From Calocera cornea HHB12733 (taxonomy: Eukaryota > Basidiomycota > Dacrymycetes > Dacrymycetales > Dacrymycetaceae): DNA of 64,000 bases. Shown here in pieces: positions 10,771-22,056 of the stretch; the first letter of the stretch is position 1; each line of letters begins with the position of its first letter. The position numbers and the translations under genes were made by a program. The stretch lies in contig KV424015.1 of NCBI GenBank assembly GCA_001632435.1, positions 56,358 to 120,357 of the forward strand. Direction: 5' to 3'. Below the pieces are notes generated by a model. That model worked only from the letters and a program-made list of their open reading frames with translations, searched no databases and was not told the DNA's origin.

Positions 10771-12556
10771 ATGGCCTCTCTCCCCATACTCGCAGCGGTC
10801 CCGGAGCTGATCCTCCTCCCGCTCCTCCCGCTCGCCCTCGCCTTCTTCGCTCTGGTGCTGCTGAACCCCCGCCCGGCACAACACGGCGAACAACGATTCT
10901 CCCTCCTCATCCCAGCGGAGGAGAAGGATCGCCTGGCCGTCCCCTTGGGCGGACTTAGGCCGGGAAGCTACGCAAGCAGGCACACGACCGTGCGTGCCCC
11001 GAGCAATGCGACCAGTCTCTTCCGCTCTGAGCTGGGGATCGTCGGCCCGGCCGTGGCAGCGGGCATGTGCTTCGGCGCCAGTGCCCTATGCGCAGTTGCC
11101 TCACTTGCTGGGGAGGAGGCAGCCACAGGCGCACTGAGCCGTTCTTCAGGAGTGCTCAACACGCTCGGTGTCTTCTTCGGTAAGCCGCGCCTATATGCAC
11201 CCTGCCCAACAGGCTAACACCTCCGCAGCCGGGCTCACCCCAATCCTCTTCCTCACGCGCCGCTCGCTCACCCACATCTTTCCCTCCTGCGCGACCCTCC
11301 AACCCCTCGCGCGCCTCTCCCGCGCCGCGACACCCGAGCCGTACTTCCCGCGCAAGCGCTCCTCGTACCGCGTCGGCCTGCTCTTCCTCGGCCTCTTCTT
11401 CTCGACCCTCTACACCCTCCTCAGCACCGCCCTCGCGCCTAGCGTGCCCCTCCCCTCGGGCGCTCTGGCAGCCGGGCCGGCAGCAGAGATGCTCGCCCTC
11501 CTCCTCCCGCTGCAGAGCGTGCTGCACCTGTCGCCGCACCGACCAATCCTCATCCCCGCGCTCATCGCGCACTTCTTCGGGCTCGTAGGGCGCGCCGTCT
11601 CCCTTGCCCGCGCGCTCGAGCCGGCCAACACGCCCCTCAGCTCTGGCCTCCAGATCGCCGGCGCGGCGTGCGACCTGCTCTGGGTCTCGGTGCTCCTCCT
11701 ATGCACAGCGGTGCTCGCTGCTACGCCCCTGCGGAACGCGAGCCCCGTGCCGGCGCACTACAACTCCCCTGCGCAACTCGCTCTCATGCAGGCCTCGCAC
11801 GATCGCCCCGCCCCGCCCACCGCACTCGGCATCCCCCCCTCCCCGCAGCTCACAAACGACAGCGTGCTTGACATCTCCGCGTCGCGCAAGCCAGCCTCCT
11901 CCAGCTCCTCCAGCCCGAGCGAGGTCGACCTCCCGCGGTACACCCAGGCCGCACCCGTAGAGGCGCACGACCCCACCGCCCTCCTGCGCTCTGCGCTCTT
12001 TCGCTCGCTCGACTCCCCGAGCCAGCAGAGCGCGTTCGAGAGCATTCGCTCGACGCTCCCCGCGGACTTTACGCTCGCACTGCAAGGGTACCAGGGGTAC
12101 TCCCCGGCCCTCTCGCAGGCGTTCGCCGCCCCGCCCGTGCCTGAGCTCCCGGCGCACATCACCCCTCCTCGCCCACGCACCGCCGGTACAGCGCAGTCCC
12201 TCCGGCACACGATCTCTCGGCTCGTGCGCACGCCCCAGCGACCGCGCACGGCCCCCGCCCAGGCTGCCTCGGCGGAAAATGACTGCAGCACCCTCCCCTC
12301 CTCGCGCCTCACCCCGCTCCAGGGGTTCACCTTCGACGCGGCGAGCGCGGCGGCGAGGCAGGAGGAGAGGGAGTGGGTGATGGACCTCGAGGCGAGCCCG
12401 ACGGGTCAGATTGTCGCTACCCGGCGGGCAAGGGAGGAGGCAATGGATGTGAAGCTGCCCAGCAGGGCTACGGTGCCCAGGGACGGCGTGATGGTTGAGG
12501 TCGAGACGGAGAGCGACGCTTACGAGAGTGCGGAAGAGGGTGCGAGGAAGGAGTGA
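10771..12556 (+). CDS. orphan membrane protein with seven hydrophobic segments and a long disordered tail
   Basis: Two exons (10771-11179, 11229-12556; intron 49 nt) give 578 residues, in frame. Hydrophobic segments fall at about residues 8-31, 88-112, 126-148, 186-207, 220-240, 247-268 and 282-304, including ELILLPLLPLALAFFALVLL, GLLFLGLFFSTLYTLL and GLQIAGAACDLLWVSVLLL. The last about 270 residues are Ser/Pro/Ala-rich, hydrophilic and acidic at the end (VEVETESDAYESAEEG). I do not recognise the family; it lacks the usual Ste3, cAMP-receptor or rhodopsin motifs. The topology (seven helices in the N-terminal half, cytosolic tail) is receptor-like, but a transporter or scaffold cannot be excluded. 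Helix limits are by eye. Confidence 0.7.
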
Positions 12557-13121
12557 TTGCGCCGCCGTACACCGTCCGCAAGCCTGGCTAAAGCACGCCC
12601 GACGACACGAAAAGAAGAACACTACTCTGAAGATCTTATCGACTGTAACGAGCCCTGGATCGGCTTTTACACTACACTCATTCTATTAGAGCCCGGATTG
12701 GCTCGCGCTTTTTCTTATGTAGCATATACGCTTGCGATTGGAACGAGGATGCGGAACGAAGATGGGAAAAATACTTATGTAGCTTTGGATCTAGCGGGTT
12801 TCGCGGTATCTCAGTGCCGGGTGATGTGTAGGATAGGAGTAATTTCAGCATTTGTTGATTATAGTTGGCTGGACGTGAACGATTTCCTTCTAAAGGAAGG
12901 CAGCAGAAGTACCTGGAGAGTGCGAGAAACTACGGGTCCCTTGCTGCTTTTTTCTGCTTCGTCACGATGTCACGATGAACTGCTTGCTGGCTGCTCAGAA
13001 CGTTGTGCTCGCTTTTTCTCTTGCTGGCTCTGTCCGATGTGGGATGGCGTGCTCGTCCTTCCGGACGTGCAACCAGGACGCCGCGTATACTGGGCAATAG
13101 CGCCCTCGACGTCCTCCCTCG
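12557..13121. other. intergenic region between tandem genes
   Basis: Contains the 3' end of the 7-TM gene and the promoter of the epimerase gene. The AT-richer part at 12700-12900 has no domain-bearing frame. Confidence 0.6.
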
Positions 13122-14285
13122 ATGTCCGCATCGTTCACCCCCCTGCATGCGCTGGGCGAACCTCAATCCCCCCTCACACCTCGCAAGCCGCGCGTAGCGA
13201 TCACTGGCGGCCTGGGCAAGCTCGGCCAGCCCACCGTGCTCGAGCTTCTCCAACACGGGTGGGACGTCGTCGTCCTTGACCGCCTCTTGCCACGCGTGCC
13301 AGAAGAAGGGGTGAAGTATGTGCAGGTGGAGACGACGGATTTGGGGCAGGTTGCCGAGGTGCTGAGGGAGGTCGATTCGGTGAGCGACGATGACAACATG
13401 TCGGGGGGGAGGGGTGTTGATGTGAGTGCAGCAATACAAAGGCCTCGACGCAGTCGTGCACTTGGCTGCCCTCCCAGAGATTGGGCAAACCGGCTCCTCC
13501 AATCAATTCCGGAACAACGCCCTCTCGACCTACCACATCCTTGAAGCCTGCCGGCAGATCGGGATCAAGCGCCTCGTCCTAGCCTCGAGCGAGACGCTTC
13601 TCGGGCTCCCGCTCGACCCGCATCCTCCCTCGCGGCTGCCTTTCACTGAAGAGAGCCCCAGGAGGCCGGAGAGCGCGTACACGCTCAGCAAGCTGGTGGG
13701 CGAGGTCATGGCGGAGCAGTATGCGCGCTGGGACCCGGCGCTGTGCGTGTGCAGCTTGAGGTTCTCCTGGGTGCGTTTTCCGGTGGCATATGCCGGAGAG
13801 TGAGCTGAGAAAGGCGCAGATACGCGCGCCGGAGGAATACGCGGATTTCCCGGGTTGGCAGGACGACCTCAAGGCGTTTCCGGAGGGGAAGTACGTATAT
13901 TCTTGGTTGATGTCGGAGGGGTTGCTCACGCATAGATAGCTGCTGGAGCCACGTCGACGCACGAGAGTAAGCCGTCGTTTCGGCGTATGCCTCCAAAGCG
14001 CTCACACCGCACAGCGGCGCCCAAGCGATCCGGCTCGCCCTCTCCGCCCAGCTCAACGGCCACCACGTCTTTTTGATAACCTCGTCCGAGACGTGCATGT
14101 CAACGCCCTCTGCCGAGCTCGTACAGGCCGTATATCCAGGGGTGCCGTACGAGCCTGTCCCTGGCAGAGGGGAGAACCAGACACTGCTGAGCATCGAGAA
14201 GGGGCGGAGGGTGCTGGGGTATGAGCCGAGGTGGAGATGGAGGGATGAGGTGGATAGGCTGAGGAGGGAGGGCGGCATTCCGTGA
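13122..14285 (+). CDS. NAD-dependent epimerase/dehydratase (extended SDR)
   Basis: Five exons (13122-13379, 13432-13770, 13820-13890, 13940-13966, 14015-14285) total 966 nt, giving 321 residues in frame; exon 4 is only 27 nt. Seen: Rossmann glycine motif TGGLGKLG after an about 24-residue leader; D of VVVLDR for NAD binding; DAVVHLAALPEIG; the active-site stretch LASSETLLG with YTLSK (Tyr-x3-Lys); and a C-terminal GNCWSHVDARDGAQAIRLAL segment formed across two introns. Related fungal and bacterial proteins act on nucleotide sugars or uronates, but the substrate is not predictable from this. It is complete. Confidence 0.85.
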
Positions 14286-15518
14286 TGACCATGGTCATGT
14301 GCAAACGTCTTGTTTCGGAAGGATTGGGGACACAGGTGCGAGACAACACTTTGATCCTGGGTATTCCGTAACGTACAAGGGTAACATACAGTGTTACAAC
14401 AGACGAACAACACCTTATCGTACAAATGAACCATTCTCTTCTTCCATTGTTGCGCATATCATGCATTGTCGCCCCAACTCCCCGCTCATGGGTATCCCTG
14501 CCAACATAGGCCGCCTGGTGGCTTCCATCCTTCCGGACCATGTCGGATCATATGGCGCATAGCTGCGTCGCGTCGTGCTGTGGGCCATTGGCTGTCTGGC
14601 CACTGCCGCGTATCCCACTGCCACTCTCATGACCTCCAACCGACGATGTCACTCATGATCATATGCTCGTTCTCGTTCACGCCGAGCCCGAGAGGGTTGT
14701 GGTGCGGTGTTCGCTCCGCAACGTGCGATGCTCGCTGCATACCTTGGGCACCGCGTTGAACCGTCTCCCGTGCGAACTGGTTCGAGATTGTCCGAAGGGC
14801 GATGAAGCCACCGGCGCCTGGAAAACCGTTGGTCATCCGATTTCAACGACGGTGAAAGGCGCGTACCACCGAGGAAGGCCTTGGCGAATGATAAAGGAAG
14901 TGAGATTGTTATGAGAACGGTGTGTTGGGGTCACTAAAATGACAAGTGTTGAAGTCAACGACACTGGGATGGCGAACTTGAAATATGCGCAGGGAGGGAG
15001 TGGTTTGGGTACTATGTGTGCCCCAAGGCGGAGCGGAACGCCCTATATGTAAGTCCACCCTTTCCCCATCCACCCGCTCTCGGGAGGTGCCTCCGACCGC
15101 CCACTGCGGGCTTACCCCGCACTCAGGCGCAGCCGGGTGGAATCCCTGCAGGGTCCGAATCCCCGCCGAACCCACCAGAAAGTGGCAGCACCTGCCGCTG
15201 GGGGAGTCAGCGACCCTGCGGCGGAGGGGACGTGCGGGTGACTGGGGTTTGGCCGGAAGTCCGGGGGCGCTGCGCGGAAGCTTGGCCCCGTGGAGGTCTC
15301 GGTGGAGAAACGCCGCACATCCGCGGACACTGTCCGCGACCTCGCTGACATCCACGACACCACTCTGGCACTGAGGACCACTCTCCCGACACGATTCAAG
15401 CCATATGCCGCATCCGAATCGACCTCCTGTGGGGACCCCTCCTCGAACAACCCCATTTGGCCTTCCCGGACCTCCCGATGATCGGAAAACTTCCGATTTG
15501 AAGCGATTCGAAACGGGC
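14286..15518. other. intergenic region, 1.2 kb, no supported gene
   Basis: Several open frames exist, e.g. a 69-codon frame on the minus strand (14836-14627) and a GC-rich 114-codon frame (15456-15112), but none has splice support or family resemblance. Confidence 0.5.
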
Positions 15519-15523
15519 AAAAA
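15519..15523 (-). terminator. RNA polymerase III terminator (T5)
   Basis: A run of five T on the minus strand begins 8 nt beyond the tRNA discriminator base, the usual position for Pol III termination. Confidence 0.75.
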
Positions 15524-15531
15524 GGATATTC

Positions 15532-15614
15532 TGGTCAAGATGGGTCTCGAACCCACAGCCTTCGAGTCAACTAGAATATTAGCTCGACGCGCTAACCAAT
15601 TGCGCCACTCGACC
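15532..15614 (-). tRNA. tRNA-Ile(AAU) with a 9 nt intron
   Basis: Folds by eye: acceptor stem GGTCGAG/CTTGACC (one G-T pair), D arm GCGC-AATTGGTTA-GCGC, anticodon stem TCGAG/CTCGA, T arm GTGGG-TTCGAGA-CCCAT, discriminator A. Between the anticodon stems lie 16 nt, read as loop CTAATA, intron TTCTAGTTG (15568-15576 on the plus strand) and A38. The intron is thus at the canonical 37/38 site and the anticodon is AAT, decoding isoleucine after A34-to-I editing. Box A (TGGCGCAATTGG) and box B (GGTTCGAGACC) are intact. Confidence 0.93.
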
Positions 15615-15823
15615 ACAAGGTGTACGAAGAGAAAAAATTTTACTTATATACTGCTGTGACGGAACTTTTTCCTTCCGGGGAACGAAGACCCTGATGTGGC
15701 AGTGCTATTGTGACGCGCGATGTACTTGGGGTGTACCTTTTCCCTAGTAGGGTCCGGAAACGCGTCCGACGACTGCCAGTCCTATCAGTATTCCGCTAAT
15801 ATTACACCGTACGGCCAATGGCC

Positions 15824-16908
15824 TCAATATCCCACGCTCTTGGCCATATCGACCAACGCGTCCTCCAGCGTCCTCCACTTCCCACCAAGCATCAGTCGAC
15901 CCTTCTCGCTATCGATCTTCTGTGTACTGCTCTCGCCGCGAGGGCCGTCGATATCCTCGGGAAGTTTGGCCTGCGGGAAGTTCTTGCGCAGGATTGCGAG
16001 GAATTCATTCGCTCCACAGGGACCGGCAGCTGCCCAGATGCGGGTGTTGGAAACTGTCGCATCCGTCAAAGAGAGGACATGGAGTGCACCGGTGTCGCGA
16101 ACGTCGATGTACCATTCTGAACGACCAATGAGACATGTCCGGCTATGCGACAGAAACACGTACGAGGTCCCAGTCGCTTGACGTCGGTGGTGTCGCCTTT
16201 GAACAGTTTCAAGACCATGTCTGCCGTCGACCGTGGTTGCCCGAAGATGAGCGGCCCAAAATTAGCGTTAGGCAAGAGTGCTACCAAGTCGAAACTGGGC
16301 TGTCCAGATGCAGTCAGAGACGTCGAAGTCCGAATCACCATGCTCACCTTCTGCTCTTCCATCCACTTCCACGCTTCCCTCTCAGCCAGCGTCTTGGCAG
16401 CCCCGTAGATGTACTTGGCTTTCTCGGCAGGCGGGACGCTCTGGAAGCGCTGGATAGCACCATCATTCCAATCCTTGTCGTCCAGCACCTTTTCCGTCGG
16501 TGGTTCACTATGAACAGCCGCGCTACTGCTGGTCAGGACGATCCGCTTGACCGCTCCAGCCTTCTTTGCCGCATTCAGCAGAGCGACGTTGCTGGCGATG
16601 CTGTCCTGAACCCAAGTTGCACTGGGTTCCGGAAGGGCGACGTGGATCACTGCGTCCACGTCCTCGAATGCCCGCTCGAACTGCTCTTGCTTCGTGAGAT
16701 CGTCGATGACGGTGAAACACAGCTTCTCCGGGCTCGCGTCAACGCCGAGGCTCGTATACGCCTCCCGCAGCTCTTCGCCCCTCGCACGAGAGCGGACAGT
16801 GCCGCGGACATGGAATCCAGAACGAAGAGCGACCAGTCCGATGTGCGAGGCAATGTAACCGGTCAGCCCAGTTATGACAATGAGAGAACCGGGCTCGAGG
16901 GTAGACAT
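15824..16908 (-). CDS. NAD(P)H-dependent ketoreductase (extended SDR, Gre2/dihydroflavonol-reductase-like), copy A
   Basis: Three exons (16908-16348, 16299-16164, 16116-15824) total 990 nt, giving 329 residues, in frame. Seen: nucleotide motif ITGLTGYIASHIGL, RGTVRS, DAVIHVALP, LTSSSAAVHS and YIYGAAK (catalytic Tyr and Lys), then LLPNANFGPLIFG and a C-terminal WYIDVRDTGALHVL and MAKSVGY. The fold reduces aldehydes or ketones with NAD(P)H in the cytosol; the substrate is unknown. A close paralogue lies at 30846-32058 on the other strand, sharing the WYIDVRD block, the lysine-codon intron near residue 187 and the KSxGY end. A TATATA element lies 75 bp upstream. Confidence 0.9.
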
Positions 16909-17390
16909 GCTGAGGATTGCAGGCTTGGAGTATGAAGGCGAGGCCGGTTGTACTGTCGCTCACATTACATGAAGGGCACGGCTATATAGTAATCGACAGG
17001 AGATCCGAAATGCGCATTTCGCGGCATTCGTCCGGACTGACGCGTGGGCTCGGTCGTGTGATGGCAGTTCCCGCTGAACAAGCACGACCAGCCAAGAGTA
17101 CTGAGGCATGACTGAGAACGGTACTTCCCCTGGTATATCTAAGCAGCTGAGGACATGTCGATGGTGACGAATGAGATCGATGGAAGCCTTGTCCCACGAA
17201 GGCGCACCCGACGCGACATGCAGCAATATCGATGAACCCACGGCTCGGTCAAAGACCGGACGAGCGCGATTGCACGGAGGCACTTTCATGAGATATCGTG
17301 TAACCACGACTACCATCCTATCCAAGAGGAGCCCAGGGGAATACGGAAGGTGGGATAGTGAGACGAATACGAAATAACGAACGCGACTGA
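16909..17390. other. intergenic region with reductase promoter and drs1 3' flank
   Basis: Contains the promoter of the leftward reductase and the 3' flank of drs1 (same strand). No other gene seen. Confidence 0.6.
16983..16988 (-). promoter_or_regulatory. TATA box of reductase copy A
   Basis: TATATA about 75 bp before the start codon at 16908, in an otherwise GC-balanced promoter. Confidence 0.5.
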
Positions 17391-19505
17391 TCATCGCTTT
17401 CTCTTGCCGCCCTTTGCCGCCCCACCCTTCCTCGCGACTTTCCCGGAAAGGCCCGCCTTATCTTTGGAGTTCGTGCGCATTCCCTCCCGTCTGCCTTTCT
17501 CTGTGAGATCGCGATCGAATGAAGACTTTGGCTTCTTCTCCTTCTTGCCCTTCTTCCCGGGCTTCAACGACTTGGAAGGCTCGGGCAAGCCAATCTTTGT
17601 CGGTCGGAAAGCCTTTTTCGCCGCTCGGATTGCCACCGTATCAGAACGCTTGTGATCGTGGTCCTCGTCCTCCTCCATTGCCAGCTTGCGACGTTTCGCC
17701 TTGCGGGAAAGGCCGGAGAGTTTGTCGCGCTTCGGACCAGCCTGATGAAGTATGAGCGTCTGGAGCGGAAGAGGGCAGAAGATCACTCACAGTTTTCTCC
17801 TCCGTCTTCTTCTCCTTGACATTGGTTGCAAAACCACCAACATACTGCTCCTTGCTTAGATCTACCTTCCGGTTAGCATTGTTTGCCTCGAATTAGAGCA
17901 GATTGCTCATTACCTTGAGTGTTCCTCTTATCCTTCTCACTCTGGAACCAAGTCCTCGCAGGGCGCGAAAAGATCTCCTGCTCATGCTCGATCATATTCT
18001 CGCCCTTCTTGAGCTCCATCTCGGCCTTGCGCAACGCCTTCTCCTCCTTCTCCTCATTCAGCACAGCGTCGACCTCGTCCTTCAGTCCGTCAAGCTTGGC
18101 CGCCATCTTGGCGACCGCCTCGGCAGGAACGAGCCGGTGCTTGACCTGGTCCGCAGGGCTGTGCTTGATAACCGCCTTGAGCATCTTCCGGTCTGCTTCA
18201 CCGACTAGGGTCACCGAGCGACCTTTCAAGCCGGCACGAGCTGTTCGGCCAACACGATGCAGATATTGGGCGATCTGGCCGGGCATGTCGTAGTTGATAA
18301 CCGTTTCGATGCCGCGGATATCGAGACCACGGGAGGCAAGGTCGGTAGCGAGCAGGAAGTCGACATCACCGTCCTTGAACTGCTGAAGTGCTCGGAGACG
18401 CTGCTCCTGAGTCAAGTTCCCGTGCAGTTCGCCCGCCTTCATCCCGAGCAAACCGAAGAGGATCCGCATCTGATGTGCAAACGCTTTGCTCCTGAAGAAG
18501 ATGATGCACCTGGTGCGGAATGTGCGCCGACACAGGGTCATGAGGATCGCGGGGCGATCGTCCTCCCTATTGTCCCTGACGCGCACGAATTCCTGGGTAA
18601 GGCCACTGGCGGTGCTCTTCTTCGGGTCAACAAACAGCCGCACAGGCTTGTTCATGCCCATGCGAATGAGCTCGTCGACAGAGTCCGTCATCGTCGCGGA
18701 GAAGAGCATCGTCTGCCTCGTCCTGGGGCAAGCAGAGATGATCTCCCCCAGCTCGGCCGCAAATCCCTCCTCGAGCATCCGGTCGGCTTCGTCCATGATG
18801 AGCACGTCGAGCATGTCGAGTGAGAAGGTGGGCGAGTTGCGCAGGTGGTCGATCAGCCGCCCGGGAGTGGCGATGACGACGTCTGGCCGGGTGCGGAGTT
18901 CCGTTTCCTGGGCTTTCAGCGAGAGACCACCGACGACGAGGCAGAAGCGCACGTCCGTGAAGCTGCCGATGCGCGTTGCCACCGCGTGGCACTGAACGGC
19001 CAGTTCTCGTGTAGGGCACAGGATAACCACCCTTGTTGCGGCTGAGGCTTTGCCGCGATCTCTGAACAATAGCCGTTCCAGGATGGGGATGACAAACGCG
19101 GCCGTCTTCCCGCTTCCCGTGACGGCTCCTCCCACGACGTCCTTCCCCAGAAGCGCAACGGGGATGGTAGCTGCCTGGATAGGGGTAGGCTTGTCGAACC
19201 CGACGCTAGCCAGAGCCTTGAGCAGCGGGCGCGAGAGGTTCATGCTCTGGAATGTGGCGGAGGAGGTAGAGGAGGTCGGGTCGGGCGTGTCGAAGAAAGC
19301 CGCTTTTCTCGATTTTTCTGCTGCGGTCTCCGGCTGGGAGGAGCCGGAGGAGGAAGCGACCGAAGCCCCATCGTCGTCGTCGTTGTCGAGGGCTTCAGCA
19401 TCGTTTGCTTCATCATGGTCCTCATCTTCGTCCGAGGAAGCGAGCGGGTCAGCTTGCTCTTCCTCTTCTTCCTCTTCAGCAGCTACCCCGAACCCTTCAT
19501 CATCT

Positions 19506-19537
<32 letters not shown>

Positions 19538-19996
19538 TTCCTCCCCATCCCGTTCGCTCTCATCTTCGGCATCATCATCCTCGTCCTCGTTCTCTTCCTC
19601 CCGCTTGCGCTTCAGCGACCCACTCCCATCCCTCAGCCTCCTCCTCGCAATAATATCATCCACCGAAATGGGTTCCTGCCCTCCAGTCAGCCCCTCCCTC
19701 CCTCAAACCCAAACCAACGAACAAGGCAGACTCACAGGCTTGCTCCCGCTCTTCACCACGTCCACCATTTCCGGCAGATCCCACGGCTCCGCCAGCCCGA
19801 CAAACCCGCCCCCGGTCGTGTCGAACGTGAACTCGGTGTCGAGCTCATCGCCCTGCGTTTGCGCTTTTGGCTGCTTCTTCTTGCCAGTTCTGACACCAGG
19901 TGGGGCGTCGATCTCGAGTTCGGGCTCGGGCTCCGAGTCGTCCAGCTCTGCATCCGAGTCGATCGTCATGACGAAATCATCCTGTATTGGTTTCAT
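17391..19996 (-). CDS. drs1: ATP-dependent RNA helicase Drs1 (DDX27 family), 60S ribosome biogenesis
   Basis: Nucleolar DEAD-box helicase needed for 27S pre-rRNA processing. Exon 1 (from ATG 19996, MKPIQDDFVMTIDSD) has an acidic N-terminus with GGGFVGLAEPWDLPEM and splices to a long exon starting PISVDDIIARRR. An Asp/Glu stretch of about 90 residues follows, then Q motif GFDKPTPIQ, I AVTGSGKT, Ia PTRELA, Ib TPGR, II DEAD, III SAT, IV IIFFRSK, V LLATDLASRGLDI and VI HRVGRTARAG. The Drs1-specific C-terminus (RPARTWFQSEKDKRNTQ, DLSKEQYVGGF, KKAFRPTKIGLPEP, SSFDRDLTEKGRREGMRTNSK) spans two further introns, and the gene ends in a basic KGGKRKR tail. The acceptor GGAAGGTAG is needed to keep frame into DLSKEQY. 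All motifs are intact. Confidence 0.95.
19508..19537. repeat. (CCTCGT)n microsatellite coding an Asp-Glu run in drs1
   Basis: About five hexamer units on the plus strand, read on the minus strand as alternating Glu and Asp in the acidic domain of Drs1. Confidence 0.85.
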
Positions 19997-21024
19997 CTTC
20001 TCGAATGCTAGACCGACGAAGAGGTAAGGGTATCCTTGACGGGTATGTGACCAGTGAGAGCGGGCTGACGAGCGCCCGAAAAAGTTGGGCAAGACCCTTG
20101 CAAGGCCAGCCGTTTTCACGCGCAATTCATCGCACCGAGCGGGAGCATTCTGCAAGCTCCGTACGGTACCGACCGCACGCCGCCGTAAACACAAGGACAT
20201 ATATTTCTCTCCGAGATGTGCTGAGGGCATCCTTCAATCCTCATGATGTCGAGTCCCCAACGACGAAGTACCTCTAGCATCACGTCCAGTTTCTGTCAGC
20301 ACCATGCGAGGTCATGCGGCACATAGCGGCTGTGCGGCCCATGTCCCAAAGCTTCCCGCTCCGTTGGGGACGACCATCTGTGTCGTCCCAACGCTGACCC
20401 CTCTTGCCAATCCTGGGGAAACTCGGGGCTCAACAGATACACTTGACGCCAGCTCATGACTCTTCTCCCAAAGTATTTGATTACCGGACAGAACGCGCTA
20501 GAACTCCAGGCTGTCTGACTGCCGCTTTGGGGTTCTCAACCTGGGACCCAGCCCAAATGCGGGTTCACAAGCGTCTGATGGCGGGGCAGCCGCTGCCCAG
20601 CATCTGCCCGTTCCCAAGTCGTCCCATCCCTTCCCAACGCGTTAAGCATCTCTCCCCGCACTCGGCGTCTCCCCGCTGCGCCGAGCGTCTGATACGCTGA
20701 TTGATGCCTACTGTCGTTCAGGCTGGGTGCCGGGTACCTTTTCGCCAAGCGGATAGGTCTACGAGCGGTTATCTGAAGACCTGATGGGGTATGCGGTATG
20801 CGGTCGCGTATCTGGTCTGACTGTACGAGGGCTGCTGTTGTTGGGGACGGTTGATTGGGTATAAGACCGGCCTGGGGACGGGCTGAGGAAAGGCGGGATA
20901 CCCCTTCCCTTTCGTGTTTCTCTTATCGAATTTCGCTCCCCTCCTGGTACACCCAGCCAGCCCATTGACAGTGTATATCAATCTCGGATCCGCGTCACAA
21001 CAGCCAACGAACGAGTATCACACC
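19997..21024. other. divergent intergenic region between drs1 and the small gene at 21025
   Basis: About 1 kb containing both promoters. A TATAAG element at 20860-20865 serves the rightward gene. No gene seen. Confidence 0.6.
20860..20865 (+). promoter_or_regulatory. TATA-like element TATAAG
   Basis: Lies 160 bp before the ATG at 21025, in a GGGTATAAGACC context. Confidence 0.4.
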
Positions 21025-21458
21025 ATGTCCGGTCCCCTCACCTCCGCCGCGACCAAATTCTTCGCAGCCGGTGCGTCCCTTCCCTCCATCTCCCGGCGCT
21101 CTCCCCTCCCCTCCCCCCAAACGCACCTCCTAACCCGGTCCGACCAGGCGCGGGCGCCGCCCTGACATACAGCGCGCTCCCTCTGGCCCACGAGCGCGCG
21201 TGGCTCTCCCACCCGGCGCTCGATAAGCTCCCCAGCCTCGCGCAGGTCGCCGAGTCCGCCGCGCTCGCCTTTGTTCGGACGGCTACGAGGGGTGCGCATG
21301 GTGGACACGGGGACAACGGGGGGAGTAAGGGAAGGGCCCTGCAGGGCGGGGAGGAGGGGTTGAACGGGTGGGGAAGGAAGGAGGGGGAGAGGGAGATGAC
21401 GTTCGAAGAGGAGGTCGAGTACTTCTTGAAGCCCGACATGACGGGCTGGCGGTTCTGA
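21025..21458 (+). CDS. small hypothetical protein (118 aa), possibly mitochondrial
   Basis: Two exons (21025-21070, 21148-21458; 357 nt in frame) with a CACCATG start context. The N-terminus MSGPLTSAATKFFAAGAGAA is basic and hydroxylated with few acids, followed by ALTYSALPLAHERAWLSHP. The middle is Gly/Lys-rich, and the end EEEVEYFLKPDMTGWRF looks conserved and functional. I do not recognise a family. The start resembles a small mitochondrial inner-membrane protein, but this is inference only. TATAAG lies upstream. Confidence 0.6.
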
Positions 21459-22056
21459 AAGATGTTGGATATGAGTGTACATGGCCGCGCTATGCAGAAG
21501 GGAATTCGGGCGCATTGTGCAACTAGAGTGTCTCGCTGTGCTCATAGGTATACAACACTAGCTGCTAGTAGTCCATGCGCGGATATGCGTGTCCTTTGGC
21601 TCTATATACGCTCCCCACCGGGCGCGAATTATCATTCTTTCTGATTCGTACGTATTCGTACCTATGCTAGCGGGTGTAGACAGGGCAGGACAGCGAGCAC
21701 GAGGAGAGGACCGGGGAGATGGAGACAATAATAAGGGCGAGGAAGGCGATTGCTGGCGCGGAAAGCATAAGGGAAGCGAAAACTGGCAGGGCGGGGCGGA
21801 CGGAGCAACGCGACATGAGCATCATGGGGCTTAGTCCTGGGTATAGGGTATGCAGGCCGCTGCGGGGGCGGCAAGGGAAGGTGGGAGAGGGCGAAGGGGG
21901 GCATGACGGCTTCGATCCAGGACCGAAAGGCGACGTAAGGAAAGGCAGACAGGGATGGCTTTGGGTGCGGTGAGGTTGGGGTGAGATGGTGCATGAATGA
22001 ATACGATGTGCCGAATGCGTATGCGATCAATTGGGGCCGGAGCGATGCTCTGGAAT
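21459..22056. other. convergent 3' intergenic region
   Basis: Between the 3' ends of the small gene and the elongase. It holds 3' UTRs; no gene seen. Confidence 0.6.

Noticed and set aside
11699..12622. 307-codon Arg-rich frame antisense to the 7-TM gene.
   Set aside because: Compositional shadow of GC-rich coding sequence.
14627..14836. 69-codon minus-strand frame with FIALRTISNQFARETV that looks protein-like.
   Set aside because: No family, no splice partner and no promoter signal; kept only as intergenic note.
14909..15616. 235-codon open frame on the minus strand.
   Set aside because: Its start runs straight through the tRNA-Ile gene and it has no domains; chance GC-rich frame.
4968..16908. 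Possible secondary-metabolite cluster: dioxygenase, epimerase, reductase.
   Set aside because: No synthase, synthetase, terpene cyclase, transporter or regulator is present, and housekeeping genes lie between them.
19050..20027. 325-codon Ser-rich frame on the plus strand.
   Set aside because: Antisense image of the acidic Asp/Glu repeat of Drs1, which gives poly-Ser.
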